Assembly (NCBI GenBank): GCA_028455995.1
Contig: JABELC010000004.1
Location: 496,001 to 560,000, forward strand
DNA: 64,000 bases
Reading direction: 5' to 3'
Source: Scleromitrula shiraiana
Lineage: Eukaryota; Ascomycota; Leotiomycetes; Helotiales; Sclerotiniaceae
Each line of letters begins with the position of its first letter. The first letter of the stretch is position 1. Below the pieces are notes generated by a model. It ran no database searches. It saw only the letters and a program-made list of their open reading frames with translations, and had not been told where the DNA came from. A program made the position numbers and the translations under genes. Shown here in pieces: positions 47,297 through 57,927 of this stretch.

Positions 47297-48098
47297 GTTG
47301 AGATGGGGTTTACTTGGCTGTCTGCATTTGGTGGATAATTTGAGGGCTGAGGGCGGATTGTAATTTGCGATTGGGATTGGAATTGAACTTGAGCGTGGTG
47401 TTTGGTGTTAGGTTCTTGTACTTCTTGTTCTTTTACATATCCTTAGGTTGAGATACCTAGCTGAATTCAAAATTGATTCAAAGAGGAAGCATGGAAATGG
47501 AATGGTGTGGTGGATTTAGGTTAGACTGGGTAGGCTGGGAATTTGTATGGTAGTATAGCATGGAGAAGGCATTGGCTTGGTTGTGGGTTGGTATGGGAGT
47601 GGAATGAAATAAGATATGGATATGGATATCATGTAGTTGGTTGAGATAGATAGATAGATAGATAGATAGACGGGAAAATAAGAATAGAATATCCCGATAA
47701 TATTTGCTTACTTGGAGTTTCGGTTGCTTATGTTTGGGGTAAAGAGCGTGGTCACTGTCGTAGTGAGATGCAGTATGTAGTGTCAAGTATCGCTTCTTAT
47801 TCGGAATATCCCAACGTCATTAAATAACATCTATATCTTGTCGGATCCCTTATATACTAGCTATAATATGTTCGACTTTTTGAATGCTTTGGATATTAGG
47901 CGATTGTATGGGGGAGGTGTGTGTACTCTCTTGAGGCTGAATGAGATGAGTGGCTAATATATAAAATACGTCTTGAATCACTCTAGAAAATTTTCTTCCA
48001 TGTGTTTGATACTAGTAATGTGCTGTGCTCGGAGGCTACAGATTATTATTTGGTGGGTCGAAACCTGCAGTTTACTTTCAATATAGATAGCATTATGA
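47297..48098. other. Intergenic region between convergent genes
   Basis: No gene seen between the 3' ends of SEC6 (plus) and the rhodanese gene (minus). It contains a GATA tetranucleotide run at 47645-47670. Confidence 0.6.
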
Positions 48099-49550
48099 TC
48101 AATCTACAATTTTAACTTTAATACATAATCCATCCCCCCTTCCCGTCATCTTCCCATTACTTCTCCCCTTATTCGCCTTCTTCGACTTAACTTTAATCCC
48201 CTTCATACCCTCCTTCCCCCAAAGTCCCAACTCCCTCTCCTTCTCACACCCACAAATCTTCCTCCTTCCACTTTCATCCCTATCCCCACAATCCCCACAA
48301 CAACTCACTCCCTCGCAATCTTCACACACTACCAAAACTAATTCACATCCCTCAACTCCGCATTTCCCCATCCTATCTTCTGCTTTTTTACATTCATGAC
48401 ATGTCGCTACTTTCTCATCCTCGTCTCCTTCATTCCCATATAACCCTAATGATCCTCGTGCGTCGAATACATATTCCCTCCCCTTCCATAAACTTTCCTC
48501 TTTCTGCTTTCTTCCTTCTTTCATTTCTTGCTCGAACCATGCCATGTATGCCGAGATGCCTCCCTTTAATGTATAAATCTTCATATTACTCATCTCTGAT
48601 CCTTCTTTTTCTTGCTCCTCTCCTTTTTCGTCAGTGGTAGTATTTGTGTTTAGATTTTCCGCCATCCATCTTGTGGCTTTCTCGCAGCGAATACCACCGG
48701 TACAGTATGAGAAAATTGTCTTATTTCCGTTGCGAGCACGACTGGGGATGAGACTCCGATCTGGAGCTTCAACTGAGGATGGTAAAGGAGAAGACTCCCC
48801 ATCTGAAAACCTCTTCTTAACATACGCGGGAAATTGCGAAAACCTTCTAATTGCAGGCTTGATCGTTTCCATTCCCTCAGTTGAAAAATATCCAATCCTA
48901 GATTCATAATGATTCCTTATATCCAGCAAAAGATTTTCCGATGTTCCATCTCTATTTCCATCTTGCACTTCTCTCCCTTCTCTCAAAACCATATCATGCC
49001 ATTCCCCAGGACTTAAATAGATAACCTCATTCCAATCCCGGGGTTCAAACCCCGTGATCCCTAATGGAGTAATCTCCTCAGTAACCCTCACATTTAAAGA
49101 TTCAAAAACACATGCACATCCAGGTGTCGGTTTAAAAAACTTTTCTCTCTCTTTCTCAATCTCCGCCCTCTTCCTATCATTCCCTTTCCCATTAATTTCT
49201 CCCTCCCCTTCTTCCTCTAAACTCAAACCCAAACCCTTAAAAGACCAATGCCCAACACAAGCCTCTATGTACCTCCTAATGTTCTCCCTAGACCCCGCAA
49301 CCGTGATATTAAATCCCTCATTCGCAAGACGAATCTTCCCTGTTATATGAAGAGAGGTACAGAGATCTGTGTGAAAGTCTTTGAGAGAGGAGAGGGAGGA
49401 AGAGGTTAGTGGGTAATGGGGTGGGGGAAGTGAGGGCGGGGAGGTGAAGTAGCGGTAGAAGAGGAGGACGAGACCAGGTTCGTAGGTTATGGAAGTGGTT
49501 GGATGGGATGCAGAGCAGGTGCATGTGTAGGTTAGGGGGTCGGATGGCAT
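48099..49550 (-). CDS. Rhodanese-domain protein of the TSTD2/TrhO (YceA) type
   Basis: Single exon of 483 residues. The N-terminal third has the ferredoxin-like module of this family (LVLLFYRYF and later GKIRLANEGFNITVAGSRENIRRYIEA). It is followed by a rhodanese domain with DIRNHYESRIGYF and the active-site loop YCTGGIRCEKATRWM, in which the first Cys is the usual persulfide/hydroxylation nucleophile. The C-terminal part, from CHECKKAEDRMGKCGVEGC through CEDC, CCGDC and CGCE, is a dense cysteine cluster that probably binds zinc. Bacterial TrhO uses this architecture to hydroxylate U34 of tRNA; the eukaryotic TSTD2 relatives are poorly studied. Length is above the bacterial form because of low-complexity inserts (EEEGEGEINGKGNDRKRAE; SPLPSSVEAPDRSL). 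A tRNA-modification role is inference. Confidence 0.85.
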   Translation of the reverse strand: MPSDPLTYTCTCSASHPTTSITYEPGLVLLFYRYFTSPPSLPPPHYPLTSSSLSSLKDFHTDLCTSLHITGKIRLANEGFNITVAGSRENIRRYIEACVGHWSFKGLGLSLEEEGEGEINGKGNDRKRAEIEKEREKFFKPTPGCACVFESLNVRVTEEITPLGITGFEPRDWNEVIYLSPGEWHDMVLREGREVQDGNRDGTSENLLLDIRNHYESRIGYFSTEGMETIKPAIRRFSQFPAYVKKRFSDGESSPLPSSVEAPDRSLIPSRARNGNKTIFSYCTGGIRCEKATRWMAENLNTNTTTDEKGEEQEKEGSEMSNMKIYTLKGGISAYMAWFEQEMKEGRKQKEESLWKGREYVFDARGSLGLYGNEGDEDEKVATCHECKKAEDRMGKCGVEGCELVLVVCEDCEGVSCCGDCGDRDESGRRKICGCEKERELGLWGKEGMKGIKVKSKKANKGRSNGKMTGRGDGLCIKVKIVD

Positions 49551-50765
49551 TTTGATGGTTTGGATTTGGTCATGTGGGACAAGTGATGTCGAAGTTAATT
49601 TATCGCCGAATGCAATTCAAAGTGCAAGGAACCGAAATTTTGATAATAAACAAAAGTATCAATCGGGTCTGAACAGCTGGGGTAGATCTATCCGATTAAG
49701 ATTAAAATTCGACGATGAAAGTGCCCTCAGTAGGTCTTGATTATATCAATTCTCCCAAGTGTCGGGGCATGATGTTGATTAGTCATCAGTCAAAAATCTC
49801 AGGTGTGGGGAGAGCAAATTTTCCATTGCTCATGAACAGCTTGTTAATCTGTATTGAACACTATCATCTAAATATTATATGATCAAATTCGTACTTACGA
49901 TATGAATTCCAAATGCTGTTTGAGTGATGAACCGTCAGATTAATGAATTTCGTGTCAATCAAGAGCTGCTACCGGATTCGAAAACACCTTTTAAGGTCGA
50001 CTACCAGCAAATTTTATCATTGTCGTAAGTATGTCGATAAATCTAGGCTCTGGCCTCTTACCACAGGAGATATTAGCCTATAACTACTGTTCTCGAACTT
50101 CGAGTTCGACAAATCAGAAGTAACTTTTCATTGCGGCTCTATCTACTCAGGTTCCACCGGGAACCTCGACTATATTAGGATTATGATGGACACGACAATG
50201 ACTTTGCTATTCGATCCTTCAATAGAATCTTGAAACCGCAATTGAGAAAGAACCCAGGTATATTGCGTACCATCAAGAGAGTGTAGACTCTATATTACGA
50301 TTTGATCTACTGCATGTTTGAATGCTGTACACCTATGGGTTCACTCTATCAATATTAAATAACATATTGACAAATAAAGCATCACTCTCAGTATGCACTT
50401 CACTGCAGCAAAGTTGTGGTATTAATATGCCCGATGCTTTTGAGCATATATGCTGCAATGTTATTTTTCAATCCCCCTATTCGAGCTCTATTGTAACTCA
50501 TAATAGACGTTGTACAAGCGCCTGAAACTGCAAGTTCACCGGTTTCCGTGCATATCCAGAAAGCGCAAGAAGTTATTGGATGAAAATACGGATACTTACT
50601 TCTCTCGTGTGTCTGAGGAGTGTAACTAATCAGATGATTTATAAAATCTGGAATGGGAAGTTCAAGAGAGTTCTGCACCTTCTACCTCCCTACTTGAATC
50701 TCATTGTTCCATCGACATATGCGCTGCTATATTTCTTATACTATCACATGAGTTCAGAACAATAG
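49551..50765. other. AT-rich gene-free region
   Basis: About 1.2 kb upstream of the membrane protein at 50766 and of the divergent rhodanese gene. Only short frames without recognisable similarity. It marks the left border of the accessory block at about 50-60 kb. Confidence 0.5.
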
Positions 50766-51885
50766 ATGTTTTTGTTCATTATGAATATGAGGTCGAGAAT
50801 ACTTAGTTGTGTTATAGCTCTGATATCCTACAGCCTTGCGTCGATAATGCCGGATTCGACATTGCAACTTGATAAGCCGACACCCAGAGGTCAACTCAAA
50901 GCACAGCAAACATTCCATCCTTTGACCAAAGCACCGAAAATCAAACCACGCCAATCAGTCTTGCCGGCCTGCGGATATACTGATGGTGATGGGAACAGCC
51001 CGTATCTAGTACCCTCGGGGTATTGGTGTGACTGGGTAACTACACGCAGACTTTGGGGTACTTGTCCTGATAGCCTGACCCAAGGTTGTATATTTACGGG
51101 TGTTTGTTTTGATCAAGCTGAATGTACATCTGGGTGTGTCGGTGACCCCAACGATGATGCACTCAGTACCACATGGTCCGTCAATTCTAGTTCTTCAAAC
51201 TCAGATCGGTACTCGCTAATCTTGGTTATATCTTAGCACATCTGCGTACTGTGCTGTTCTAGAGCTGCGGGATGATACTGATCCAGACTTCGTCCATCTC
51301 ACTTCTTTGACTTGCACAGGAACCCAAAATATTATGGCTGATCTTTTCGTTTATTCACATGTTGGAGTTGCAAAATCTTCGAGTTCAACACCAAGAGGCA
51401 GCTCATCTGATGTGTTAAATCTCTCTTCATTAAGAACACTTGATGGCGGTTCATCTATGTTGTCTTCGACACAACTTTCAAAGTCTACACAACCATCATC
51501 TACTGATATCTCAAACTCAACGAGCACCTCGACGACTAACTCAATATCACCCGCCAAAACGACAGGAGCAGAAGCCATGTCTAGCAATCGTATCAGTGCA
51601 ATAATTGGAGGAGCTTTAGGAGGGACTTGTTTTGTTTTCTGTGTATTTCTTAGCATGTGGGGATATGACAAAAGAAAGAAAACCCACACACCTCTACCAA
51701 CAACAGAGCCCATAGAAACCCTGGAGCATAAACCAACTGATGTAAACGATGGGAAGGATTGTATACATGAGATGATGGACCGAAATGGAAACACACACGA
51801 AATTGACGGAGACATGGTTGTAGCCGAAATAGATGCAAGTGAACAAGGAACTTATAAAGGACAGACAGCGGAACTGCCAGGATAG
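50766..51885 (+). CDS. Cys-rich, Ser/Thr-rich single-pass membrane protein (fungal surface type)
   Basis: Best model is two exons, 50766-51175 and 51237-51885 (352 residues), with a 61-nt intron using a GTCCGT donor, a GCTAAT branch site and TCTTAG acceptor. The frame also closes with a GTACTC donor at 51209, but that intron would be only 28 nt. Layout: signal peptide (SCVIALISYSLAS); basic linker; a Cys-rich domain of about 90 residues (CGYTDGDGN, WCDWVTTRR, WGTCPDS, GVCFDQAECTSGCVG); further Cys residues after the intron; a Ser/Thr-rich stalk; one transmembrane helix (IIGGALGGTCFVFCVFLSMW); and a cytosolic tail containing THEIDGD and EIDA. This layout is typical of fungal cell-wall sensor-like proteins of unknown role. 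A neighbour at 52576 has a similar stalk, helix and tail. Confidence 0.7.
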
Positions 51886-52575
51886 TTTGAAAGATCTGAC
51901 ACGGACGATCATTAGGTCGATCTTCTTGTACACTTGGATTGTATTTGTGTCTTGACTAGTTGATATCTGTAAGAACTTCATGTCACTAGCATAATTGGGT
52001 TTTCTTTTGCGCACCCATCACTATTTACTTCGATGTTCAAAAGCCGGTTGAAAGATGGGACGAACTTCAGATTAATTACGTCTTTACTTGGAATTTGTTG
52101 CAAATTCTAAGTCATTATGCGAAATTCCTTGTCTCTGATTCTAAAGTTATATAATCCAACAGTTGATTTGATCCATCGTTAAAAATCACGCAATCATATC
52201 GCTGAAAGCAGGATGTTGGACCCCAGAATTTATCTTTTGGTTTCAAGTGCCGCAACTGAAACCCTACCGAAGGCGTTGCGGGAGGTCTTTCGGGTACCAA
52301 ATTGCGGCGGAGCACCACACCAATCAATTGGAAGGATACGACACCAACGTATGCAGGGTTAATATGTGACGCCGGATAATAACATGTTAGTGGTAGCATT
52401 GATTGATATTCTCCTTCGAAGTTCTTTTCATTCTTTCAGTTGTTGTGGAACTTTGATATGTCTACTTTTCTCTTGCATCTGATTGAGGCAACGTCGCCAT
52501 AATCGAGTTGTCTTTTTGTTGTCAATATAGTTACTATTCATAATATATTATATTCATGTTTTCTACAAGGAAGTC
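51886..52575. other. Intergenic region with minus-strand CYYP fragment
   Basis: Between two similar membrane-protein genes. The only notable content is a minus-strand open frame at 52115-52399, listed separately. The plus strand shows no exon that would supply a signal peptide to the gene at 52576. Confidence 0.45.
52115..52399 (-). other. Orphan open frame with CYYP motif
   Basis: 94-residue frame beginning MLPLTCYYPASHINPAYVG. The CYYP motif near the N-terminus is typical of fungal small secreted or surface Cys-rich proteins, but the expected following cysteines and the signal peptide are absent. It could be a degenerate fragment of such a gene, possibly inverted relative to its neighbours, or chance. 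Confidence as a functional gene is low. Confidence 0.2.
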
Positions 52576-53316
52576 ATGACCGTTTCAACGACATTAACGC
52601 CTGCGCAAGTAATAGTTACTTCCTATTTGAGCACCATTACTGTTTCCTTGGATGCGAGTCAAAGCACATCAGCTCTCAACGCTGCTGCTGGTTTCTTTCT
52701 TGATTCAGAGACCACACAAATCTCAAGCGCAGCTACAGGTTCTCCCGCTCAGCCGTCTTCAATGGTGACATCAGCCTCTATATCTCCAAGTTCTTCTCCA
52801 ACAGACTCCCTGATAAAATTATCCGCTACATCCATTGCAGCAGCGTCTGAGTCCTCGAACTCCTCACCACAACCAAATTCAAACTCCAGTCATGTGAAGA
52901 TAATCGAAGGAATTCTAGGCGCATTACTATGTATATGTTTCCTAGCAGCAATATACTACTACTACCGTAGTCGTCATCCCAACCAAGAACCGCCGACAAA
53001 TGGTCTCAACTTCAAATTGAGATTACCAATGACGCAACCAAGACGAACGAGTAGAATCTTACCTCCGGAACTAGATGGAAGAGGAAAAGTTGTGGTGCAT
53101 GAGATCGATCAAGATGCTAGGTTAAATAGACACGAACTTGGTGGTAAGGAGGTATCGGTGGCGAGTCTGGATTCAGCTTGGCTTAGGTTGGGAGATACTG
53201 GAGATGGGGCTGTTAGGAGTGGGAGGAGATTGAGGGATTCGGAAGTGGGGTGGGGGAATGGTTCATTGGGGACTCTGGATAGTGAGCTACCTGATCGGGA
53301 AGGGAAGTCAAGTTAG
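52576..53316 (+). CDS. Ser/Thr-rich single-pass membrane protein, apparently lacking its N-terminal domain
   Basis: One open exon of 246 residues. It begins directly in a Ser/Thr-rich stretch (MTVSTTLTPAQ) of about 110 residues, then one transmembrane helix (GILGALLCICFLAAIYYYY), a basic stop-transfer segment and a cytosolic tail with VVHEIDQDA and RHELGG, motifs common in tails of fungal stalked surface proteins. No signal peptide or Cys-rich domain precedes the stalk. Either an upstream exon was missed, or the 5' part of the gene was lost. The stalk-helix-tail plan resembles the gene 700 bp upstream, suggesting related or convergent surface proteins. Confidence 0.55.
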   Translation: MTVSTTLTPAQVIVTSYLSTITVSLDASQSTSALNAAAGFFLDSETTQISSAATGSPAQPSSMVTSASISPSSSPTDSLIKLSATSIAAASESSNSSPQPNSNSSHVKIIEGILGALLCICFLAAIYYYYRSRHPNQEPPTNGLNFKLRLPMTQPRRTSRILPPELDGRGKVVVHEIDQDARLNRHELGGKEVSVASLDSAWLRLGDTGDGAVRSGRRLRDSEVGWGNGSLGTLDSELPDREGKSS

Positions 53317-53866
53317 TATTTGAATCCTGGTTTCGATTTTGTTCGGATAGGTGGAGTTGTAATATAATTCGTTTGGTTCGGGATTTAACTTTATGGCGCT
53401 GGAGTCTTATACCCATCTAATGTATATCTCAAGTTCTTCCTCAAAAAGGAATCTGGTTTTATGACAGATTCCTCAAAACTGTGATCAAATTTGTTCAGAC
53501 AAACTGAAAGCGAGACTCTTTTCTTAATAGAAATTTTATCTTTGTCCGGTTGTTCTCATGTTCACATAATTTGAAATATTAGTATTGATGAAATCATATC
53601 CGAAAACCTTATGACACATCATAGACCATATCCATTTGCTGTATTTAAGTTACGCTATCAAATTCCCTTGTAGAGCACTATAAAACTATATATGTAGTAG
53701 CTCATGATGTTTTCATGAAGACTGTGATATTGATCCAAAAGAAAGACAGGATTTAACCTGCTGGATGAGTCAAATATAACAAACGCGAAGAAAGACTAGT
53801 CTAGAGATCCCACTGTCAACCCAACTGTCCTCAAAAATCCAACAACTCAAAACCTCCCAAGCCATA
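53317..53866. other. Intergenic region
   Basis: AT-rich, between the 3' ends of the membrane protein (plus) and the 2EXR protein (minus). Nothing recognisable. Confidence 0.55.
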
Positions 53867-55312
53867 TCATGGATCCCATGTATCAGCACAGTTCTTGCAA
53901 ACCCGAAATGAAGAAAAAATATGAAGATGGTCGTCTTTCAAACCCACCAACGAAATCTTTGGAAGTGGCACGCTCTTCAACCCATAATCTCTAAGAAGAT
54001 GATATAAATGATCGGGAAAAATTTGCGTATTTCCTTGTTCATAGTAAGCATTAGCTCCAATGAACCAGTTCTCAATATTTTCTTCCAAAAGACGAGCCAT
54101 CAATTCTCTCGCAAGAATGCGTGGCCCATATTTAACAAGGCTTTTTGTGACCTTTTTGGCGAGTGGGAATCCTGTGCAACATTTTGCACACTCACGCGCG
54201 GTGGCATATTCTGAGCTTATACTCGAACTTGGGGCGCGAAAGTTAAGCTCTCCGGTATGTTGGCGTATAATCTTTCGAGAGCTGCATTGGATAAGAATCT
54301 CTTCTACTTTTAGCCCTACCATCACGACGAACAGAAGATGTAGCTTTTTATATTCTACCAGGTTCCATCTGTAATCAAGAGCAATACGTTTGATTCCCAT
54401 CTTATTATGCCAGTCTCTTTGCTCCTTGAAGAACCATAGCAAGGGATTCGTAGGAAAGTAGGTAGGTTCTGTGGTAAATGGTGATCCAATATACATCACA
54501 TCCTTTTCGCGATCAAAAAGCACACTATACCCCCCATCCTTCGGTTTTGGAAGGGAATTGGGCACAATGGGGATATAGAGTCGAATGATGTCTGTGATTA
54601 GCTCATATGATAATAAGCAAATGGCGCGAGAATCTCGAGTAACCTGCAGAAGTGGTAGACCAATGTCTCGATGCGACTTGCGAAAGTTTAGATAGGTAGG
54701 ATTGACAGCAAAAGATTCATCGGAAGATCTATAATATGTTAGCTGACGTTTTAGATATTAATTAGGTATTGACATTCGAGAACGAGAACAGTACAAGGTA
54801 AATCTCGGCTCTTTGGGGAAACCAGACAGTTGAGACTCTGGGAAGCCGATTACTTATCATTATCAACTAAAAATAACTTACTCTTTGTACTCCACAATCC
54901 TTGACCCGATGTTCTTACATGCGTCTCGCCAAATTTGATGTTGAATTTCTTTCGGTAGGCCTAGGAAATAAGTGAAAGTATCGTAAGCGACAACATTTGA
55001 AATACTGGCGCCAACGCCCTTTCTCTTCTTCAACGAGAGTCTTCCAAATAAGTGACCGATTTGTTTTCCCGTTTTTGTAGTAGAAGCACGAAGCTTTTGC
55101 GATCGAGGTTCTTTTTCATCCATATCAGCGACAATATAAGTATTGTCACTAACATATGATTAGTATACTTCCAGCAACTTATACATATATTAGATGTTTG
55201 GGACTTACATCGCAGAAGTAGGTAATTCTGATATTGCGTCAGACATCTCTGAGGAAGCTTCAAGGTTGCGTTCCAAGCTATCAACTTGGATTTGGATGAA
55301 GTTGGAAGACAT
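53867..55312 (-). CDS. 2EXR domain protein (intact)
   Basis: Three exons on the minus strand: 55312-55209, 55148-54882 and 54728-53867, giving 410 residues, with GTAAGT donors. The N-terminal 100 residues are acidic then basic and probably disordered. The domain opens with TYFLGLPKEIQHQIWRDACKN, the LPxEIxxxIW signature of the fungal 2EXR family, followed by LPLLQVTRDSRAICLLSY, where the V.R.SR motif is the second family hallmark. The remaining 280 residues include several Cys near the end (CAKCC, CKNCADTW). 2EXR proteins are numerous, fast-evolving and of unknown function in ascomycetes; the LPxE helix resembles an F-box, so adaptor roles are sometimes guessed. A second, broken 2EXR gene lies 1 kb away on the same strand. 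Confidence 0.8.
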
Positions 55313-56307
55313 ATTTAATTCTGATCATCGATCAACTAATTTATAGGAAAGGGACTCCTGTACTTATCGCCAGTACGGAAAAGATAGGAAATTCTCCGTG
55401 GATATCTGAGTATTTTGAATCATACTCCTGCTGTACCTAGGTGTTATAAGTTGTCTTGGCCGCTATTGAATACGGAAGAGATCGTGCTTCGTTTTTGTAG
55501 TCAATATTCCGGAAATTGATACAGAAACAGAAGGAAGAACACTTCAACTGAATACCTAACATTCGTCAATCTTAAATTAATGAATGTTATGGTCTCAATA
55601 CAACAGATAGTATTCCTACTAGAAATTTAGGATTTTGTGATAATTGCTAGCTGAAGTGTATCAAATTTTGAGAATTAAGTATATGAATGACCTCCGATTC
55701 TTTATTAGTGGCACGTAAAGAGCATTGTAACTTGTAACAAAGTCTCATAACACCAGAAATTGTGAGGATAATTCTGGTGCCATCTTTTTGAATCATAGAT
55801 ATTCACTCAAGATCAGAAGTGGAAAGAATAGAAAGATGGTGCTTCTCTGTGGTTTTGCACCATATATATTCTCTTAAAGCAAGATCCACCGTCGAATTGA
55901 TTCGATATTATAGACTTCAACCATATTCACGAATATTTAGGTAATTGGAAAGAAGTAGATGTCAAAAGGCATAATGTCATATCTGCACGTATTCACTGAT
56001 AATCTGAGTTCACGGTCTTTTCAAATGGAGATCTTAGAGATATCAGAGATATACGCTGGGTTAAGTTGTTCCTTTCCATGTTAGACTCGACGAAGATAAG
56101 TGCAAAGTCAGTCTCCTTTTTTTATGGGCAAGAACAGGATCATCTATCTCTATCTACTAGTGATTTTCAGTCATATCATAAAGCTCCTTCCACGTATAAC
56201 CGACCATCATGAAAATTCATCGCGAGCATAGTTCCATCTTTAGCCATCCAGCCCAATTTTTTCAGAAAAACATGCTACAGCTTCCAACTGATCATACATG
56301 TGATTTG
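55313..56307. other. AT-rich intergenic region
   Basis: No gene seen between the intact and the broken 2EXR genes. Confidence 0.55.
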
Positions 56308-57271
56308 TCAGATTTGGACATCATTTCTCAGAAATCCCATGACTCTTGTCTTTGGTATTTGAGGCGCAGGTATATACCCTCGAGAATTTCTTCTATTGTC
56401 ATCGAGATCATCGTATCCATCTGAACCCCATTCTGCATAATCATCATGGCCATCCCGAAGACATACACCACTATTGGGATTCCATCCACCACTTTCATGG
56501 TCCCATCCGCCAAAACCACCGATATTAGGGTTTCATTTACCTTTACCAACATCAGATCTCCATTTACCGTTAACACTCGCCCTAAACCTATCGAGGAAGT
56601 CCGCCAGATATTTTTTGTGATAAATTTGTTTTTAGTCCCTTTCTAATTCCATCAAATGTATATTAAGAGATGAATCATGCTCAGAATCGTGCCTAGACCG
56701 AACGACTAAAATAAGCTCCTCAATATTATGGTATTCTTGACACCACCGAATGTAACGAAGGCTGCACATAGGGAGTGTACGAATATCGATTGCCAAATTC
56801 TTGATAGAACTTAGAAGCAAGGAGCTGCACGAGTTTCTCCCAAAATCGGTATAGTCTAACTCGGTATTATCTCTAAGGTATATAATATTCGAGGTAAAGT
56901 TGATATGGATGTGTTGAGGGCTAAACATGGTTGCAAAATACTCGCCAGAGGTTTTGGAAAGAGCCTTGAAAGGCACTTTATGAAGCTTCAGCAACTCGAT
57001 TCGAGATTCTTGGTTGACTTTGTAACATTGTAGTATTGGCGGTATTTTTCGGTATGCCACGCTTGTATTTTTTCTTGAGAAGTGCCTAACAAGTGAAGCC
57101 TTGCCTGCACTTATGATTGAATGCAACCACGCGATGTAGAAATCCGGCAATCTCCAAAGTTTTCAATCGCAACTCGAGAGGAAGGTTGGAAAAGCATGTG
57201 AATGCCTTGAGTGCGTTGCCATTCTCTTGACTATTCTCATGCTGCGCTTGTAATGCACTCATAGGCATCAC
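56308..57271 (-). pseudogene. Decayed 2EXR domain gene (frameshift and two in-frame stops)
   Basis: Reading from 57271, the first 62 residues (FSNLPLELRLKTLEIAG, then RVVAF) form the start of a 2EXR domain and stop at 57086-57088. The next expected piece (KIPPILQCYKVNQESRIELLKLHKVPF) is in the neighbouring frame, so there is a net one-base shift near 57100, or an implausibly short 25-nt intron. That second frame runs to TAA at 56632-56634, then continues as protein-like sequence (YLADFLDRFRASVNGKW) to TGA at 56533-56535, and again (GFGGWDHESGGW, DDYAEWGSDGYDDLDD) to a final TGA at 56308-56310. All three stops are in one frame. I found no standard-length introns that remove them. A truncated functional product is possible but less likely. 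Confidence 0.7.
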
Positions 57272-57927
57272 AATTATTTACTGTCAAGATTACAGCCAAA
57301 ATTAACTATCTTCTTCAGCGAGCGACATCTATAAACAAACATATCTACGTGCCGCTGTAGTATCCATCCCCACAACCAAGCTTGGACCGCCGATCACCTT
57401 CGCTTCTATCTAACCCCAGAATAGGGGAGTCACTACTAGTCAGCATCTCTAGTCCGGATCAAATTTCGACCGATAACTACAAAGTCATATCTTCGTCGAA
57501 ACCATGTTCCTCAAAATCCCCCTCCATCGCCATCATCCAATCTTCTAACAGGCTACATACACATTGATGGACTCCAAAAAATCAAAGCGCAATGCTTGAC
57601 TATCTACCTTGAAACCACATCAATTCCAAGATCTACAGACTTCATGTCTGAGCGTATAGCGTTTCAAAGATTATCGAAAATGTCATTATTATTGAAGGTA
57701 ATACCTCTTTCGAAGTTTCGATATTCTATTTGATTCTGATGAGGACTGGAAGTCTGCTCAAAATGGAATGAAGTTGAATTCTAATAAATTTGGAAAATAT
57801 TGCTACTGTTTTGATACATTTCAGTTAGTAGTACTAATTGTGACTTGATATCTGATTTCCAAGAGAGCTCCACGAGCTGCAAACTTTATGTATAGCAGTG
57901 TACCTTCATGTCCGAAATTTGAGCCTC
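57272..57927. other. Intergenic region
   Basis: Upstream of both the broken 2EXR gene (minus) and the PNGase A-like gene (plus). No coding sequence supported. Confidence 0.5.

Noticed and set aside
49041..49070. tRNA T-arm-like sequence GGGGTTCAAACCCC
   Set aside because: It lies inside the rhodanese coding sequence, and no cloverleaf with acceptor and anticodon stems can be drawn around it.
57092..57116. 25-nt intron in the second 2EXR gene
   Set aside because: It would restore frame but is far below any known fungal intron length and has no branch site; a frameshift is the simpler reading, especially with two later in-frame stops.
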